Positions 40,121-49,069 of a stretch of DNA of 64,000 nucleotides are shown here, piece after piece; positions within the stretch are counted from its first letter, which is position 1; each line of letters starts with the position of its first letter. The DNA is from CAWCFV01 sp963794995 (GTDB taxonomy: Bacteria > Actinomycetota > Actinomycetes > JACCUZ01): the NCBI GenBank assembly GCA_963794995.1, contig CAWCFV010000002.1, positions 496,001 through 560,000 of the forward strand, read 5' to 3'. Made by a program: the position numbers and the translations under genes. A model generated the notes under the pieces. It saw only the letters and a list, made by a program, of their open reading frames with translations. It ran no database searches and was not told the DNA's origin.

Positions 40121-40900
40121 CGCGACCGTGCGGCGCCACCACCACGGGCGGGTGTAGCGCACGTCCTTGGTCGCCACGTCGAACAGGATCACCGACTGCA
40201 GCAGCAGCCCGCCGACAAGCGCGCCGCCGACCAGGTCGGTCACCCAGTGGCTGCCGATGTAGATGCTGGTGAGGATCGTCAGCAGGGTGAGGACCGACCA
40301 CGCGGCCGCGACCAGGCGGACCGGCGGGTCCGGCGCGTAGCGCAGCATGAGGTAGACGATGACCCCGCCCGTCAGGACCATGTTCGACGAGTGGCCGGAC
40401 GGGAAGATGATGTCGCCCTGCAGCACCGACGGGTCGCCGGACTCGGTCTGCGAACGACCGATCATCACCTTCATGGCGCCGACGACCACGTTGAGCACCA
40501 GGAACGACATGGCCGCGAGCACCACGGGTCGCCAGGTGCGGTGCCTCCGCGCGAGGACGCCGGCGACCGCGAGAAGGATCGGCACCAGGACCGAGCGCTG
40601 GCCCATCTTGTCGTAGACCCAGGCGACCCGCTCGAGGGACGGCAGCGCCTCCTCGCCGTTCCACTCGTTGACGGCGATGTCGAGCTGCGTGAAGGGCCCC
40701 TCGACGAAGATGTCGACCACGACGTACAGCAGCGAAGCGCTCAGGAGCACGGCGATCAGCCGAGACCGCCGGCTGATCTGGTCGCGGATCCGCCGCCGGA
40801 CGGCGCGCGGGTGCATCGCCTCCTCGGCCGGACCCGCTCCCTGCACGGGGACGTCGGTCTCCGGCCCGTGGCCGTCGGTGCCGTGCGGCGACGCGCTCAC
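39977..40900 (-). CDS. PAP2-family membrane phosphatase
   Basis: A 307-residue protein with about six membrane helices and the PAP2 phosphatase core. The central motif PSGHSSNMVLTGG is intact and the third is SIYIGSHWVTDLVGG, which keeps the histidine and aspartate but has isoleucine where SR is usual. The first is KVMIGRSQ. The substrate is likely a lipid or polyprenyl phosphate. GTG 40900 overlaps the hemQ stop (GTGA), so it is co-translated with the heme genes; ATG 40813 is an alternative start. About 48 C-terminal residues are encoded antisense to msrB and do not look like a conserved part. Confidence 0.8.
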   Translation of the reverse strand: MSASPHGTDGHGPETDVPVQGAGPAEEAMHPRAVRRRIRDQISRRSRLIAVLLSASLLYVVVDIFVEGPFTQLDIAVNEWNGEEALPSLERVAWVYDKMGQRSVLVPILLAVAGVLARRHRTWRPVVLAAMSFLVLNVVVGAMKVMIGRSQTESGDPSVLQGDIIFPSGHSSNMVLTGGVIVYLMLRYAPDPPVRLVAAAWSVLTLLTILTSIYIGSHWVTDLVGGALVGGLLLQSVILFDVATKDVRYTRPWWWRRTVALLPFLETDRHRVDAVAVPGRGLGSVVEEVAEVRPTAGAADLRTTHAE

Positions 40901-41598
40901 GGCAGGCCCGCGACGAGCTCCGCGACCGCCTTGCGCCGCCCGGTGTAGAACGGCACCTCCTCGCGGACGTGCATCCGGGCCCGGGAGGCGCGCAGGTCGC
41001 GCATGAGGTCGACGATCCGGTGCAGCTCGTCGGCCTCGAAGGCCAGCACCCACTCGTAGTCGCCGAGCGCGAAGCTGGCGACGGTGTTGGCGCGGACGTC
41101 GGGGTAGCCGCGGGCCTGCTGCCCGTGCTCGGCGAGCATGGCGCGCCGTTCCTCGTCCGGCAGCAGGTACCAGTCGTAGGACCGCACGAACGGGTAGACG
41201 CAGACGTAGTCGTGGGCCTCCTCGTCGGCGAGGAACGCCGGGACGTGGCTCTTGTTGAACTCGGCCGGGCGGTGCAGCGCCATCACCGACCAGACGGGGT
41301 CGCAGGCGCCGCCGAGTCCGGTGCGGCGGAAGCGCCCGTACGCCTCCTGCAGGTCGTCGGCGGTGGGGGCGTGCCACCAGACCATGAGGTCGGCGTCGGC
41401 GCGCAGCCCGCTGACGTCGTAGCTGCCGCGCGTGACGACGTCCTTGGCGGCCAGCTGCGCGAACAGCTCGTCGACCTCCGCCGCCAGCGCCGTCCGGTCG
41501 CGGGGCAGGTCGTCCAGCCGGTCCCGGAGCCGGAACACCGACCACATCGTGTAGCGGATGACCTGGTTGAGGTCACGCGCCTTGGGCCTGCTGGTCAT
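40897..41598 (-). CDS. hemQ: Coproheme decarboxylase (HemQ, chlorite dismutase family)
   Basis: Converts coproheme to heme b by two oxidative decarboxylations, the last step of the coproporphyrin-dependent pathway used by actinobacteria. The 233-residue length and the motifs YTMWSVFRL, DVSGLRADADLMVWWHAP, FNKSHVPAFL, CVYPFVRSYDWYLLP, and AFEADELHRIVDLMRDLRASRARMHV in pieces are family-typical. The tyrosine of YPFVRSY matches the reactive tyrosine region. Its ATG overlaps the hemY stop by 4 nt, and its TGA overlaps the PAP2 start. The upstream longer frame is non-coding antisense to hemY. Confidence 0.93.
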   Translation of the reverse strand: MTSRPKARDLNQVIRYTMWSVFRLRDRLDDLPRDRTALAAEVDELFAQLAAKDVVTRGSYDVSGLRADADLMVWWHAPTADDLQEAYGRFRRTGLGGACDPVWSVMALHRPAEFNKSHVPAFLADEEAHDYVCVYPFVRSYDWYLLPDEERRAMLAEHGQQARGYPDVRANTVASFALGDYEWVLAFEADELHRIVDLMRDLRASRARMHVREEVPFYTGRRKAVAELVAGLP

Positions 41599-43040
41599 GC
41601 CTCCCATTGTCGCAGCACGTCGGCGGCCGCCTGCGCGCCGGATGCCACGCAGGCCGGGACCCCCAGACCGTCGTACTGCGCCCCGGCCACGGCCAGCCCC
41701 GGCAGGTCCGCCACGGCCGCCCTGACCCGGGCCACCCGGGCCCGGTGGCCCACGGCGTACTGCGGCAGGGCGCCGCCCCAGCGGGTGACCCGGGCGTCGA
41801 CGGGCGGGTCCGAGACGCCGACCAGGTCGGTGAGGTCCGCGAGCACCGCGTCGACCAGGTCGGCGTCGTCGCGCTGGAGCAGCGCCTCCTCCCCCCAGCG
41901 GCCCACCGACGCGCGGACGAGCACCAGGCCGGGCGCCTGCTCGGCGTACCAGCCCCACTTGGTGGAGGAGTACGTCACCGCCTTGACCGCGCGGCCCTCC
42001 ACCGGGGGTACGAGGAACCCCGAGCCGGCCGGCGGCCGCGGGAACGCCGTGACCGCGAAGGCCAGCGCCACCACCGCCATCGACGAGTACCGGATCTGGG
42101 CCAGGTCGGACGCCGCGGCCGGTGCGTGCGGGCGCAGCAGCCGAGCCGCCGGCGCGGCCGGGACCGCGAGGACCACGGCGTCGGCCTCGACCGACTCCGG
42201 CCCGCGCGTCGGGCCCACCACCAGCCGCCAGCCGGTCGGTGTCCGGACCAGCTCGCGCACGGTCGCGCCGGTGCGGATGTCGGCCCCCGAGTGCGACGCG
42301 ACCGCGTCCGGCAGCCGCCCGACCCCGCCCCTCGGCGCCCCGAAGACCGCCGCCTCACCGGCACCTCGCGGTCGCGACGAGGAGCCGGCGGCGGCCCGGC
42401 TGGCGCGGGCCGCGGCGAGCAGCGACCGCTCCTGGCGGGCGTACGGCGCGAGCTGGGGCATCGTCGACTCGAGCGAGAGCTCGTCGGCCCGGCCGGCGTA
42501 CACCCCGCCCAGCAGGGGCTCGACGACGCGGTCGACGACCGCGCGACCCAGCCGGGCCGCCACGTAGCGCCCGACGGCCACGTCGTCACCGATCAGCGTG
42601 CGCGGCAGCCAGGAGTCGATCGGGACCCTCGACAGCTCGCGGGCGGTGAGCAGCCTGGCGGCCGCCAGCGCCCGCAGGTCGCTCGGCACCCCCATGACGG
42701 TGGCGCGGGGCAGCGGGTGCATCGCGCCGCGGCTCCACACGGCGGCCGAGGTCGTGGCGGCGTCCTCGAGGTCCGGGCCGAGCCCCACCGCGCGCGCCAG
42801 GTCGACGGCCTCGGGCCGGCGCAGCAGCAGCGCCTCGGCGCCCTCGTCGACCGGCACGCCGGCGAGGTCGGCGACGCGCAGCTTGCCGCCGACCCGGGCC
42901 GCGGACTCCAGGACGGTCACCCGGACGGCCGGGGCCCCGGGGACCTCCGCGGCCCGCAGGGCATGGGCCGCCGCGAGACCGGCGATGCCGCCTCCGACCA
43001 CCACGACGTGCCTCAGCGGGGTCCGGGAGTCCTCGGGCAC
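41595..43040 (-). CDS. hemY: Coproporphyrinogen III / protoporphyrinogen oxidase
   Basis: An FAD-dependent oxidase of 481 residues that aromatises the porphyrinogen. In an organism with hemQ it most likely oxidises coproporphyrinogen III. The dinucleotide motif VVVVGGGIAGLAAAHAL is at the N-terminus, followed by VTVLESAARVGGKLR. GGVYAGRADELSLESTMP is conserved in HemY, and the C-terminal FAD motif reads LAVAGAQYDGLGVPACVASG. Start GTG 43040 places the Rossmann motif about 12 residues in; the longer frame to 43205 is antisense to intergenic sequence. It is translationally coupled to hemQ. Confidence 0.92.
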   Translation of the reverse strand: MPEDSRTPLRHVVVVGGGIAGLAAAHALRAAEVPGAPAVRVTVLESAARVGGKLRVADLAGVPVDEGAEALLLRRPEAVDLARAVGLGPDLEDAATTSAAVWSRGAMHPLPRATVMGVPSDLRALAAARLLTARELSRVPIDSWLPRTLIGDDVAVGRYVAARLGRAVVDRVVEPLLGGVYAGRADELSLESTMPQLAPYARQERSLLAAARASRAAAGSSSRPRGAGEAAVFGAPRGGVGRLPDAVASHSGADIRTGATVRELVRTPTGWRLVVGPTRGPESVEADAVVLAVPAAPAARLLRPHAPAAASDLAQIRYSSMAVVALAFAVTAFPRPPAGSGFLVPPVEGRAVKAVTYSSTKWGWYAEQAPGLVLVRASVGRWGEEALLQRDDADLVDAVLADLTDLVGVSDPPVDARVTRWGGALPQYAVGHRARVARVRAAVADLPGLAVAGAQYDGLGVPACVASGAQAAADVLRQWEA

Positions 43041-43195
43041 CGGGCCACACTCCCAGATCCGTGCTGACCCGCGCCCGCCGGGAGGCCGTGACCGATTCGC
43101 GACCCGACGCCGTGGAACCACCGCTGCCGGACTCGCGTCGCAGGAGCAGTCCGAACCGGAGCGAGACGCGGCAGCCGCGTAGTCAGGGGTCCCCC

Positions 43196-44167
43196 ATGAG
43201 GTCACGGAAGAGTCCGACCGGCGCCGTGGCGCGACGGCTCGTCGCGGCGGGTGGGGCGGCGGTCCTGCTCGCGACCTCGCTGGCGGCCTGCAGCGGCGGC
43301 GGGGACGGCAGCGCCACCGTGGCAGAGGACAGCAGCGCCGGCTCGATCGCCCGCGACGGAGCGTCGGGCGGCTCGGGCGGCGCGAAGGCAGGGACGCCGG
43401 AGGAGGCGACCGAGCGGGCCGGGGGGTCGACGGGGTCGGGGAGCTCGACGGCGGCGCGGGTCCTGCCGACAGACCGCGACATCGTCTACCGCGGCTCCAT
43501 CTCGGTGCGGGTTGCCGACGTCGGCCGGGCGGCGGACCGGGTCGAGGGTCTGGTGCTCGACGCGGACGGCGTCGTGTTCACCGAGCAGACCACGACCGAC
43601 CCGCGCCACCCCGAGTACGGCGAGGCGACCATGACCGTGCGGGTCCCGCCGACCCTGTTCGGCGCGACCCTCGACGCGATCGGGCGGCTGGGCAAGGAGC
43701 AGGACCGCGCACGCAGCGCCGAGGACGTGACCGGTCAGGTCACCGACACCGACAGCCGGGTGCGGACCCAGCGGCGCAGCGTCGACCGGGTGCGCGTGCT
43801 GCTGGCGCGCGCCGAGACCATCGGCGAGGTCGTGCAGATCGAGTCCGAGCTGTCCCGCCGCGAGGCCGACCTCGAGTCCCTCGAGGCCCAGCTGGAGCGG
43901 CTGCAGGACATGACCTCGCTGGCGACGATCGAGGTGCGCCTCTACTCGCCGGACCGCACCCCGGCCCCGGCCCCGGACGACTCGGACCTCGGCTTCCTCG
44001 CCGGGCTCGGCGGCGGCTGGGACGCCTTCGTCGGCATCGTGCTCGTCGGGCTGACCGTGCTGGGCGCCCTGGTCCCCTTCGCCGTCACCGCCGCCCTGGT
44101 CGGCCTCCCCGGCTGGCTCGTCTGGCGCGCCCGCCGCCGCACCCCCGCCCCCACCCCGACCCCCTGA
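43196..44167 (+). CDS. DUF4349-type lipoprotein
   Basis: A 323-residue exported lipoprotein. The signal peptide ends in the lipobox LAAC (cysteine near residue 32), followed by a Gly/Ser-rich linker. The DUF4349 core begins DIVYRGSISVRVADVGRAAD and includes a long charged coiled coil (ETIGEVVQIESELSRREADLESL and onward in a heptad pattern). One transmembrane helix (FVGIVLVGLTVLGALVPFAV) sits near the C-terminus with a basic, proline-rich tail inside. The gene thus encodes a protein anchored at both ends. AGGGG lies 5 nt before ATG 43196. The function is unknown. Confidence 0.82.
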   Translation: MRSRKSPTGAVARRLVAAGGAAVLLATSLAACSGGGDGSATVAEDSSAGSIARDGASGGSGGAKAGTPEEATERAGGSTGSGSSTAARVLPTDRDIVYRGSISVRVADVGRAADRVEGLVLDADGVVFTEQTTTDPRHPEYGEATMTVRVPPTLFGATLDAIGRLGKEQDRARSAEDVTGQVTDTDSRVRTQRRSVDRVRVLLARAETIGEVVQIESELSRREADLESLEAQLERLQDMTSLATIEVRLYSPDRTPAPAPDDSDLGFLAGLGGGWDAFVGIVLVGLTVLGALVPFAVTAALVGLPGWLVWRARRRTPAPTPTP

Positions 44168-44184
44168 CCCCCTGACCCCCGTCC

Positions 44185-44252
44185 GGATTCGACCACGTGA
44201 GGTAGGCCAGGGCACACCGCAACAGGCGTCGACGCCTGGTGCGGTGTGCCCT
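44185..44252. repeat. Palindromic intergenic repeat, family A, copy 2 (degenerate right arm)
   Basis: The 21-bp left arm (44185-44205) is identical to that of copy 1, and the core AACAGGCGTCGACGCCTG recurs. Here a 22-bp inner arm (44209-44230) pairs with 44231-44252 with one mismatch. The distal right arm expected after 44252 has decayed. It lies between the convergent stops of the DUF4349 and hemE genes, the same type of location as copy 1. Confidence 0.88.
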
Positions 44253-44281
44253 CGCCTGTCACGGTGGGGTACGGGCGGGAC

Positions 44282-45328
44282 CTAGCGTGCCGACTCGGCG
44301 TGGACGAGCTCGACGACCCGGGTGAGGACGTCCGGGTCGGTCTCCGGGATCACGCCGTGCCCCAGGTTGAAGACGTGCCCCTCGGCCGCCCGGCCGGCGG
44401 CGAGCACGGCGCGGGTCCGCTCGGCGACGACGTCCCACGGCGCGAAGACCATCGCCGGGTCGAGGTTCCCCTGCACCGCCCGGCCCGGACCGACCCGGCG
44501 GGCGCCCTCGTCCAGCGGCACCCGGAAGTCGACCCCGACGACCTCCGCCCCCGCCTCCCCCATCAGACCGAGCAGCTCGCCGGTCCCGACACCGAAGTGG
44601 ATGCGCGGGACGCCGAGGGAGCCGACCGCGTCGAGCACGTCCGCCGAGTGCGGCATGACCAGGGAGCGGTAGTCCGCCGCCGGCAGGGCGCCCACCCAGG
44701 AGTCGAAGAGCTGCACCGCGCTGGCCCCGGCCCCGACCTGCACCCGCAGGAAGCCGGCGGTGATCCGCGCCAGGCGCGCCATCAGCTCCGACCACAGCCC
44801 GGGGTCGCCGTACATGAGGGCCTTGGTGTGCTCGTGGTTGCGGGACGGCCCGCCCTCCACGAGGTAGGACGCCAGCGTGAACGGCGCCCCCGCGAACCCG
44901 ATCAACGGAGTGCCGCCCAGCTCGGCGACGAGCAGCTCGACGGCCTGCGCGACGAACTCGACGTCACCGGCCTCGAGGTCGCGCAGCTGGTCGAGATCGG
45001 CCCGGGACCGGATGGGCCGCGCGATGACCGGGCCGACGCCCGGCACGATGTCGAGGTCGACCCCGACCGCCTTGAGCGGCACGACGATGTCGCTGAAGAG
45101 GATGGCCGCGTCGGTGCCGTGCCGGCGGACCGGCTGCAGGGTGATCTCCGCGACGAGGTCCGGCCGGGCGCACGCGTCGAGCATCGCGATGCCCTCGCGG
45201 ACCCTGCGGTACTCGGGCAGGGACCTGCCTGCCTGGCGCATGAACCACACCGGCGTGTGCGGCACCGGCTCACGCCGGCAGGCGCGCAGGAACGGGGATT
45301 CGTGCAGGTCCGGGTGCGGCGTGCTCAC
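44282..45328 (-). CDS. hemE: Uroporphyrinogen decarboxylase
   Basis: Converts uroporphyrinogen III to coproporphyrinogen III. The 348-residue protein has the substrate-arginine motif PVWFMRQAGRSLPEYR, FSDIVVPLKAVGVDLD, IGFAGAPFTLASYLVEG, and the late IHFGVGTGELL and GNLDPAMVFAP. GTG 45328 overlaps the EamA stop (GTGA); a GTG one codon earlier is also possible. It lies on the same strand as hemY and hemQ but is separated by the right-reading DUF4349 gene and a palindrome. Confidence 0.95.
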   Translation of the reverse strand: MSTPHPDLHESPFLRACRREPVPHTPVWFMRQAGRSLPEYRRVREGIAMLDACARPDLVAEITLQPVRRHGTDAAILFSDIVVPLKAVGVDLDIVPGVGPVIARPIRSRADLDQLRDLEAGDVEFVAQAVELLVAELGGTPLIGFAGAPFTLASYLVEGGPSRNHEHTKALMYGDPGLWSELMARLARITAGFLRVQVGAGASAVQLFDSWVGALPAADYRSLVMPHSADVLDAVGSLGVPRIHFGVGTGELLGLMGEAGAEVVGVDFRVPLDEGARRVGPGRAVQGNLDPAMVFAPWDVVAERTRAVLAAGRAAEGHVFNLGHGVIPETDPDVLTRVVELVHAESAR

Positions 45329-46188
45329 CACCCGATCTTGTCACCGCCCGCGATGAGCACGACGCCGGCCAGGGCCAGCGCGACGCCCACCGCCTGCAGC
45401 CGACCCAGCCGCTCGTGGTGCAGCACCCGGGCCAGCAGGACGGTGACGAGGGGGTAGAGCGAACCGAGGACCGCGACCACCGCGATCGCGTCCCGACGGC
45501 TCGCCAGCCCGAAGGTGAGGTTGGCCGACAGGTCGCCGGCACCCACGAGCGCGACGAGCAGCAGCTCGCGCCGCCCGAAGCGCACCTCGGACCTCGCCAT
45601 CCCCCGGGTCAGCGCCACGACCAGGGCCAGCGCGAGCAGCGTCACCGAGGTGGCGCGCATGGTCACCAGGGTCATCAGGGTGCTCGACGCGCTGCCCTTC
45701 GCTATCGCGAGCAGGGCGACCCCGAAGCCGACCGCCGCGACCCCGGCCAGCAGCACCGGGCGGGCGCCGGCGGCACCGGACAGCTCGGGTCCGCTCGCGA
45801 GGACCACGCCGAGGACGGCCACCGCGATGCCGGCGAGCTGGAGCGACGCCGGCCGGTCGCCGAGGGCCAGCCCGACGACGACCGGGACCACCACCCCCAG
45901 CGCGGCGATCGGCGACACCACGCCCATCGTCCCGGCGGCCAGCGCCGCGTAGAAGGACATCAGGCCGATCACGCCGGACACACTCGCGAGAACGGCCCAG
46001 CCCAGGTAGCCACGCGGGTCGCCGAAGGACCCCGCGGACGCCGCCACGAGAACCGCCAGCAGCAGCCCGGCCGTCTGGGAGACCCCGACCACGACGGCGG
46101 CCCGGCGCCGCCGGGAGAGGGTGCCGCCGAGGAAGTCCGCCGAGCCCCAGAGCAGGCTGGACAGCAGGGCGAGGAGGACGGCCACCAC
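45325..46188 (-). CDS. EamA/DMT-family transporter
   Basis: A 287-residue integral membrane protein with ten predicted helices in two EamA repeats. It begins VAVLLALLSSLLWGSADFLGGTLSRR in pieces, and the second repeat ends IAVVAVLGSLYPLVTVLLARVLHHERL in pieces, the usual EamA end pattern with LYP and a charged ERL. Substrates of such drug/metabolite transporters vary and cannot be read from sequence. The start is GTG 46188. It overlaps hemE by 4 nt, so it is coupled to heme synthesis translation, though a functional link is only a guess. Confidence 0.88.
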   Translation of the reverse strand: MVAVLLALLSSLLWGSADFLGGTLSRRRRAAVVVGVSQTAGLLLAVLVAASAGSFGDPRGYLGWAVLASVSGVIGLMSFYAALAAGTMGVVSPIAALGVVVPVVVGLALGDRPASLQLAGIAVAVLGVVLASGPELSGAAGARPVLLAGVAAVGFGVALLAIAKGSASSTLMTLVTMRATSVTLLALALVVALTRGMARSEVRFGRRELLLVALVGAGDLSANLTFGLASRRDAIAVVAVLGSLYPLVTVLLARVLHHERLGRLQAVGVALALAGVVLIAGGDKIGW

Positions 46189-46303
46189 GGGAGGCTAGAA
46201 GATGCCCGTCCCGCACCGCGACGCCGTCCGGCCGACGCGCCGGGCACGCGGGACGGTGGCCCGCATCCCGGGCGGAGGTCCGGCGCCGACGTACGCTGCC
46301 GAC

Positions 46304-46900
46304 ATGGTCGCCCGGCGCGAGGCCGACGAGGTGCCGGAGGAGTTCTCCCGCGCCCTCGCCGAGCTGCGCTCCGCCCGTCCCCGCCCCGAGGTGGTCCTCG
46401 AGGAGACACCCGCGCCCCAGCGGCTGGCCCCGCACGCCGTCGCCCTGACGGCCGACGTGCTGGCCGCGGACGATCCCGAGGCCGAGCTGGGCACGGGTCG
46501 GCTGGTCCTGCTGCACGACCCCGCCGGCCACGAGGCCTGGCAGGGCACCTTCCGGGTGGTCACCTACGTGCGCGCCGAGCTGGAGCAGGAGATGGCCTCC
46601 GACCCGCTGCTGCCGGGTGTGGGCTGGGCCTGGCTCACCGAGGCGCTCGACGGCCACGGCGCCGCCTTCACCGCCGCGAGCGGGACGGTCACCCGGGTGG
46701 CGTCGGAGAGCTTCGGGGCGATCTCCGCCGAGCCCGCGTCCGCGCAGATCGAGATCCGCGCGTCGTGGACGCCCGTGGACGACGGGTTCGCCGCGCACCT
46801 GCTCGGCTGGTGCGACCTGCTGTGCACGACGGCCGGCCTCCCGCCGGAGGCCCCCGGGGTCGTCACGCTGCCCACCCGCAGGCGCGGCCAGCGGCGCTGA
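46304..46900 (+). CDS. DUF3000 domain protein
   Basis: A 198-residue protein of the actinobacterial DUF3000 family. Features are VPEEFSRALAELRSARPRPEV, PQRLAPHAVALTADVL, DPAGHEAWQGTFRVVTYVRAELE in pieces, and GWAWLTEALDGHGA. In Mycobacterium and Streptomyces the homologue sits between hemE and the RNase D-like gene, as here. It is cytoplasmic with no known activity. ATG 46304 was chosen over the earlier frame because homologues begin near here. It is divergent from the EamA gene across 115 nt. Confidence 0.85.
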   Translation: MVARREADEVPEEFSRALAELRSARPRPEVVLEETPAPQRLAPHAVALTADVLAADDPEAELGTGRLVLLHDPAGHEAWQGTFRVVTYVRAELEQEMASDPLLPGVGWAWLTEALDGHGAAFTAASGTVTRVASESFGAISAEPASAQIEIRASWTPVDDGFAAHLLGWCDLLCTTAGLPPEAPGVVTLPTRRRGQRR

Positions 46901-46942
46901 CGCCCGGCCGCCAACGCCTACAGGTGGGCCCGGGACCGGCCG

Positions 46943-47638
46943 ATGAGGGTCAGGACAGCACTGCACCTCATCGCAACGGGAGACCTGGTGACCGCACTGG
47001 TCGAACGGCACGGCAGCCCGGCACCCGGGCAGGCCGCGGCCCGGGCCGCCCGCTTCACCGCGATGGTGGTGGTGGCGAGCCCGTTCGTCCGCGAGACGCT
47101 GGTCCGCACCCTGCGCGCGCTCGGTGCCGTGGAGGTCGTCGAGGCGGCCTCCCTGGCCGAGGCCCGTTCCCGGGCCCTGGGCACCAGCTCCCGCGAACTC
47201 GCCGTGGTCGACGGCAGCCTGCCCGACGGCTCCGGAATCGGCCTGCTGCGCGAGCTGCGCGGCCTGGGCTGGTCCCGGGGCATGGTGCTGTCCGCCACCG
47301 AGGACCCGTACACCGTGCGTGCCGCCCTCGCCGCCGGCGTCCGGGCGTTCCTGGTGACCGCCTCGTCCGGCGGCCCGGGCGTCCGCAGCGGGGCCGCCCC
47401 CTCGATCCACGCCCGCCCCCGGACGGCCCGCCTCACCGGCGCGGAGGCTCTGTCCGGCCGCGAGGTCGAGGTCCTCCAGCTCGTGTCCGACGGTCGCTCC
47501 AACAAGGGCATCGGTGAGGCCCTGGGCCTGTCGGCGCTCACGGTCAAGTCGCACCTGGCCCGGATCGCCCGCAAGCTCGGCACCGGGGACCGCGCGGAGA
47601 TGGTCGTCGTCGCCATGCGCGCCGGCGTCGTCGTCTGA
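46943..47638 (+). CDS. Atypical NarL/LuxR-type response regulator, WhiI-like
   Basis: A 231-residue regulator. The C-terminal LuxR-type helix-turn-helix (about 170-231) is clear: LSGREVEVLQLVSDG, RSNKGIGEALGLSALTVKSHL. The N-terminal receiver-like domain is degenerate. The expected acidic pair at the first strand is missing (AMVVVASPFVRETL), and the conserved lysine is replaced in RAFLVTASS; an aspartate (D94 in AVVDGSLPDGSG) remains. By position (after DUF3000, before RNase D and fadAB) and degeneracy it resembles Streptomyces WhiI, a developmental regulator that works with BldM; this link is from memory of gene order. No histidine kinase is nearby. The start is ATG 46943. Confidence 0.78.
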   Translation: MRVRTALHLIATGDLVTALVERHGSPAPGQAAARAARFTAMVVVASPFVRETLVRTLRALGAVEVVEAASLAEARSRALGTSSRELAVVDGSLPDGSGIGLLRELRGLGWSRGMVLSATEDPYTVRAALAAGVRAFLVTASSGGPGVRSGAAPSIHARPRTARLTGAEALSGREVEVLQLVSDGRSNKGIGEALGLSALTVKSHLARIARKLGTGDRAEMVVVAMRAGVVV

Positions 47639-47722
47639 CCACCCGCACCCCACCGGCCGCCCGACGCGCGGCCACCCCGCGGATACGACGGCCCGGACCC
47701 GCCACGACGTACCGTTTGTGCC

Positions 47723-49036
47723 GTGACCGCCACCGAGCCCGCCGGGCGCGCCGAGGCCGACGCGCCCGATCCCGCCGGTGAGCCCGAGACTCCGGAGGCG
47801 ACCTCTGTCCCGCTGACCGAGCCGCGTGACGGCGTCCCGGCGCCGCTCGTCGAGCCGGCCGAGCTGGCCCGCGTCGTCGACGCGCTCTCCCGCGGCTCGG
47901 GCCCGGTGGCCGTCGACGCCGAGCGCGCCTCGGGCTACCGCTACGGCCAGGCCGCCTACCTCGTCCAGCTCCGCCGCCACGACGTCGGCACGGTCCTGAT
48001 CGACCCCCGGGCACTGCCCGATCTGTCCGCTCTGGGCGCCGCGATCGCCGACGACGAGTGGGTGCTGCACGCCGCGTCGCAGGACCTGCCGTGCCTCGCC
48101 GACCTGGGCATGCGCCCCACCCGCGTGTTCGACACCGAGCTGGCCGGGCGGCTGCTGGGCTACGCCCGCGTGGGGCTCGGCTCGATCGTCGAGGAGGTCC
48201 TGGGCCTGGCACTCGAGAAGGGGCACTCGGCGGCCGACTGGTCCACCCGGCCCCTCCCGGAGCCGTGGCTGCGCTACGCCGCGCTCGACGTCGAGGTGCT
48301 CGTCGAGCTGCGCGACGTCCTGGCGGCCCAGCTCGACGAGCAGGGCAAGCGGGCCTGGGCCGAGGAGGAGTTCGCGGCCATCGTCGCCGCCCCGCCCGCG
48401 CCGGCACGCGTCGATCCCTGGCGGCGGACCTCGGGGCTGCACCGCGTCCGCAAGCGGCGCCAGCTCGCCGTCGTGCGCGCCCTGTGGGAGCGACGCGACC
48501 AGCTGGCCCGCCGGCGCGACGTGGCCCCCGGCCGGGTGGTCCCGGACAGCGCGATCGTCGCCGCCGCGCTCGCCCAGCCGCGCACCGACGAGGACCTCGT
48601 CGCGCTGCCGGTCTGGGGCGGGCGCTCGATGCGCCGGCAGACCGCCCAGTGGCTGCCCGCGGTCCTCGAGGCCCTGGACCTGCCCGACGCCGAGCTGCCG
48701 GACCTCAAGACGGTCCAGGAGGGGCCGCCGCCGGCGCGTTCCTGGGGGGACCGTGAGCCGCTGGCCGCCGCCCGCCTGGCGGCCGCCCGGGCCGCGGTCG
48801 GCGCGGTCGCCGCGCGGATCGCGATGCCGGTCGAGAACCTGCTGGCGCCCGACACCGTCCGCCGGCTGTGCTGGGCCCCGCCCGCCGATCCCGCCGACGA
48901 GGACGCCGTGGCCGGCTTCCTGCGGGCCCACGGTGCCCGCCGCTGGCAGGTCGACCTGACCTGCGAGGCGCTGGTCGAGGCGCTGGTCGAGGCCCGGACG
49001 GCCACCGTCACCGAGCAGCCCGAGCAGCCCGGGTAG
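47723..49036 (+). CDS. RNase D-like 3'-5' exonuclease with HRDC domain
   Basis: A 437-residue DEDDy exonuclease. Catalytic motifs are VAVDAERASG (D-x-E), HAASQDLPCLADLG (second Asp) and YAALDVEVLVEL (Tyr and last Asp). An HRDC-type helical nucleic-acid-binding domain follows the nuclease domain (from about 230: GLHRVRKRRQLAVVRALWERRD in pieces), then a second helical region. The N-terminal 40 residues are Pro/Glu-rich and probably disordered. It probably trims the 3' ends of stable RNAs. The neighbourhood matches Rv2680-Rv2681-dxs1 in Mycobacterium. The start is GTG 47723. Confidence 0.88.
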   Translation: MTATEPAGRAEADAPDPAGEPETPEATSVPLTEPRDGVPAPLVEPAELARVVDALSRGSGPVAVDAERASGYRYGQAAYLVQLRRHDVGTVLIDPRALPDLSALGAAIADDEWVLHAASQDLPCLADLGMRPTRVFDTELAGRLLGYARVGLGSIVEEVLGLALEKGHSAADWSTRPLPEPWLRYAALDVEVLVELRDVLAAQLDEQGKRAWAEEEFAAIVAAPPAPARVDPWRRTSGLHRVRKRRQLAVVRALWERRDQLARRRDVAPGRVVPDSAIVAAALAQPRTDEDLVALPVWGGRSMRRQTAQWLPAVLEALDLPDAELPDLKTVQEGPPPARSWGDREPLAAARLAAARAAVGAVAARIAMPVENLLAPDTVRRLCWAPPADPADEDAVAGFLRAHGARRWQVDLTCEALVEALVEARTATVTEQPEQPG

Positions 49037-49069
49037 AGGCGAGTCCGGGCCACCCCGCACCGCATATCG

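Noticed and set aside
41598..41958. N-terminal extension of HemQ
   Set aside because: The extra residues are antisense to hemY, and the ATG at 41598 fits family length and the ATGA overlap.
45341..49060. A 1239-codon open frame on the minus strand
   Set aside because: It is antisense to DUF3000, the regulator and the RNase D gene, all of which have clear motifs on the plus strand.
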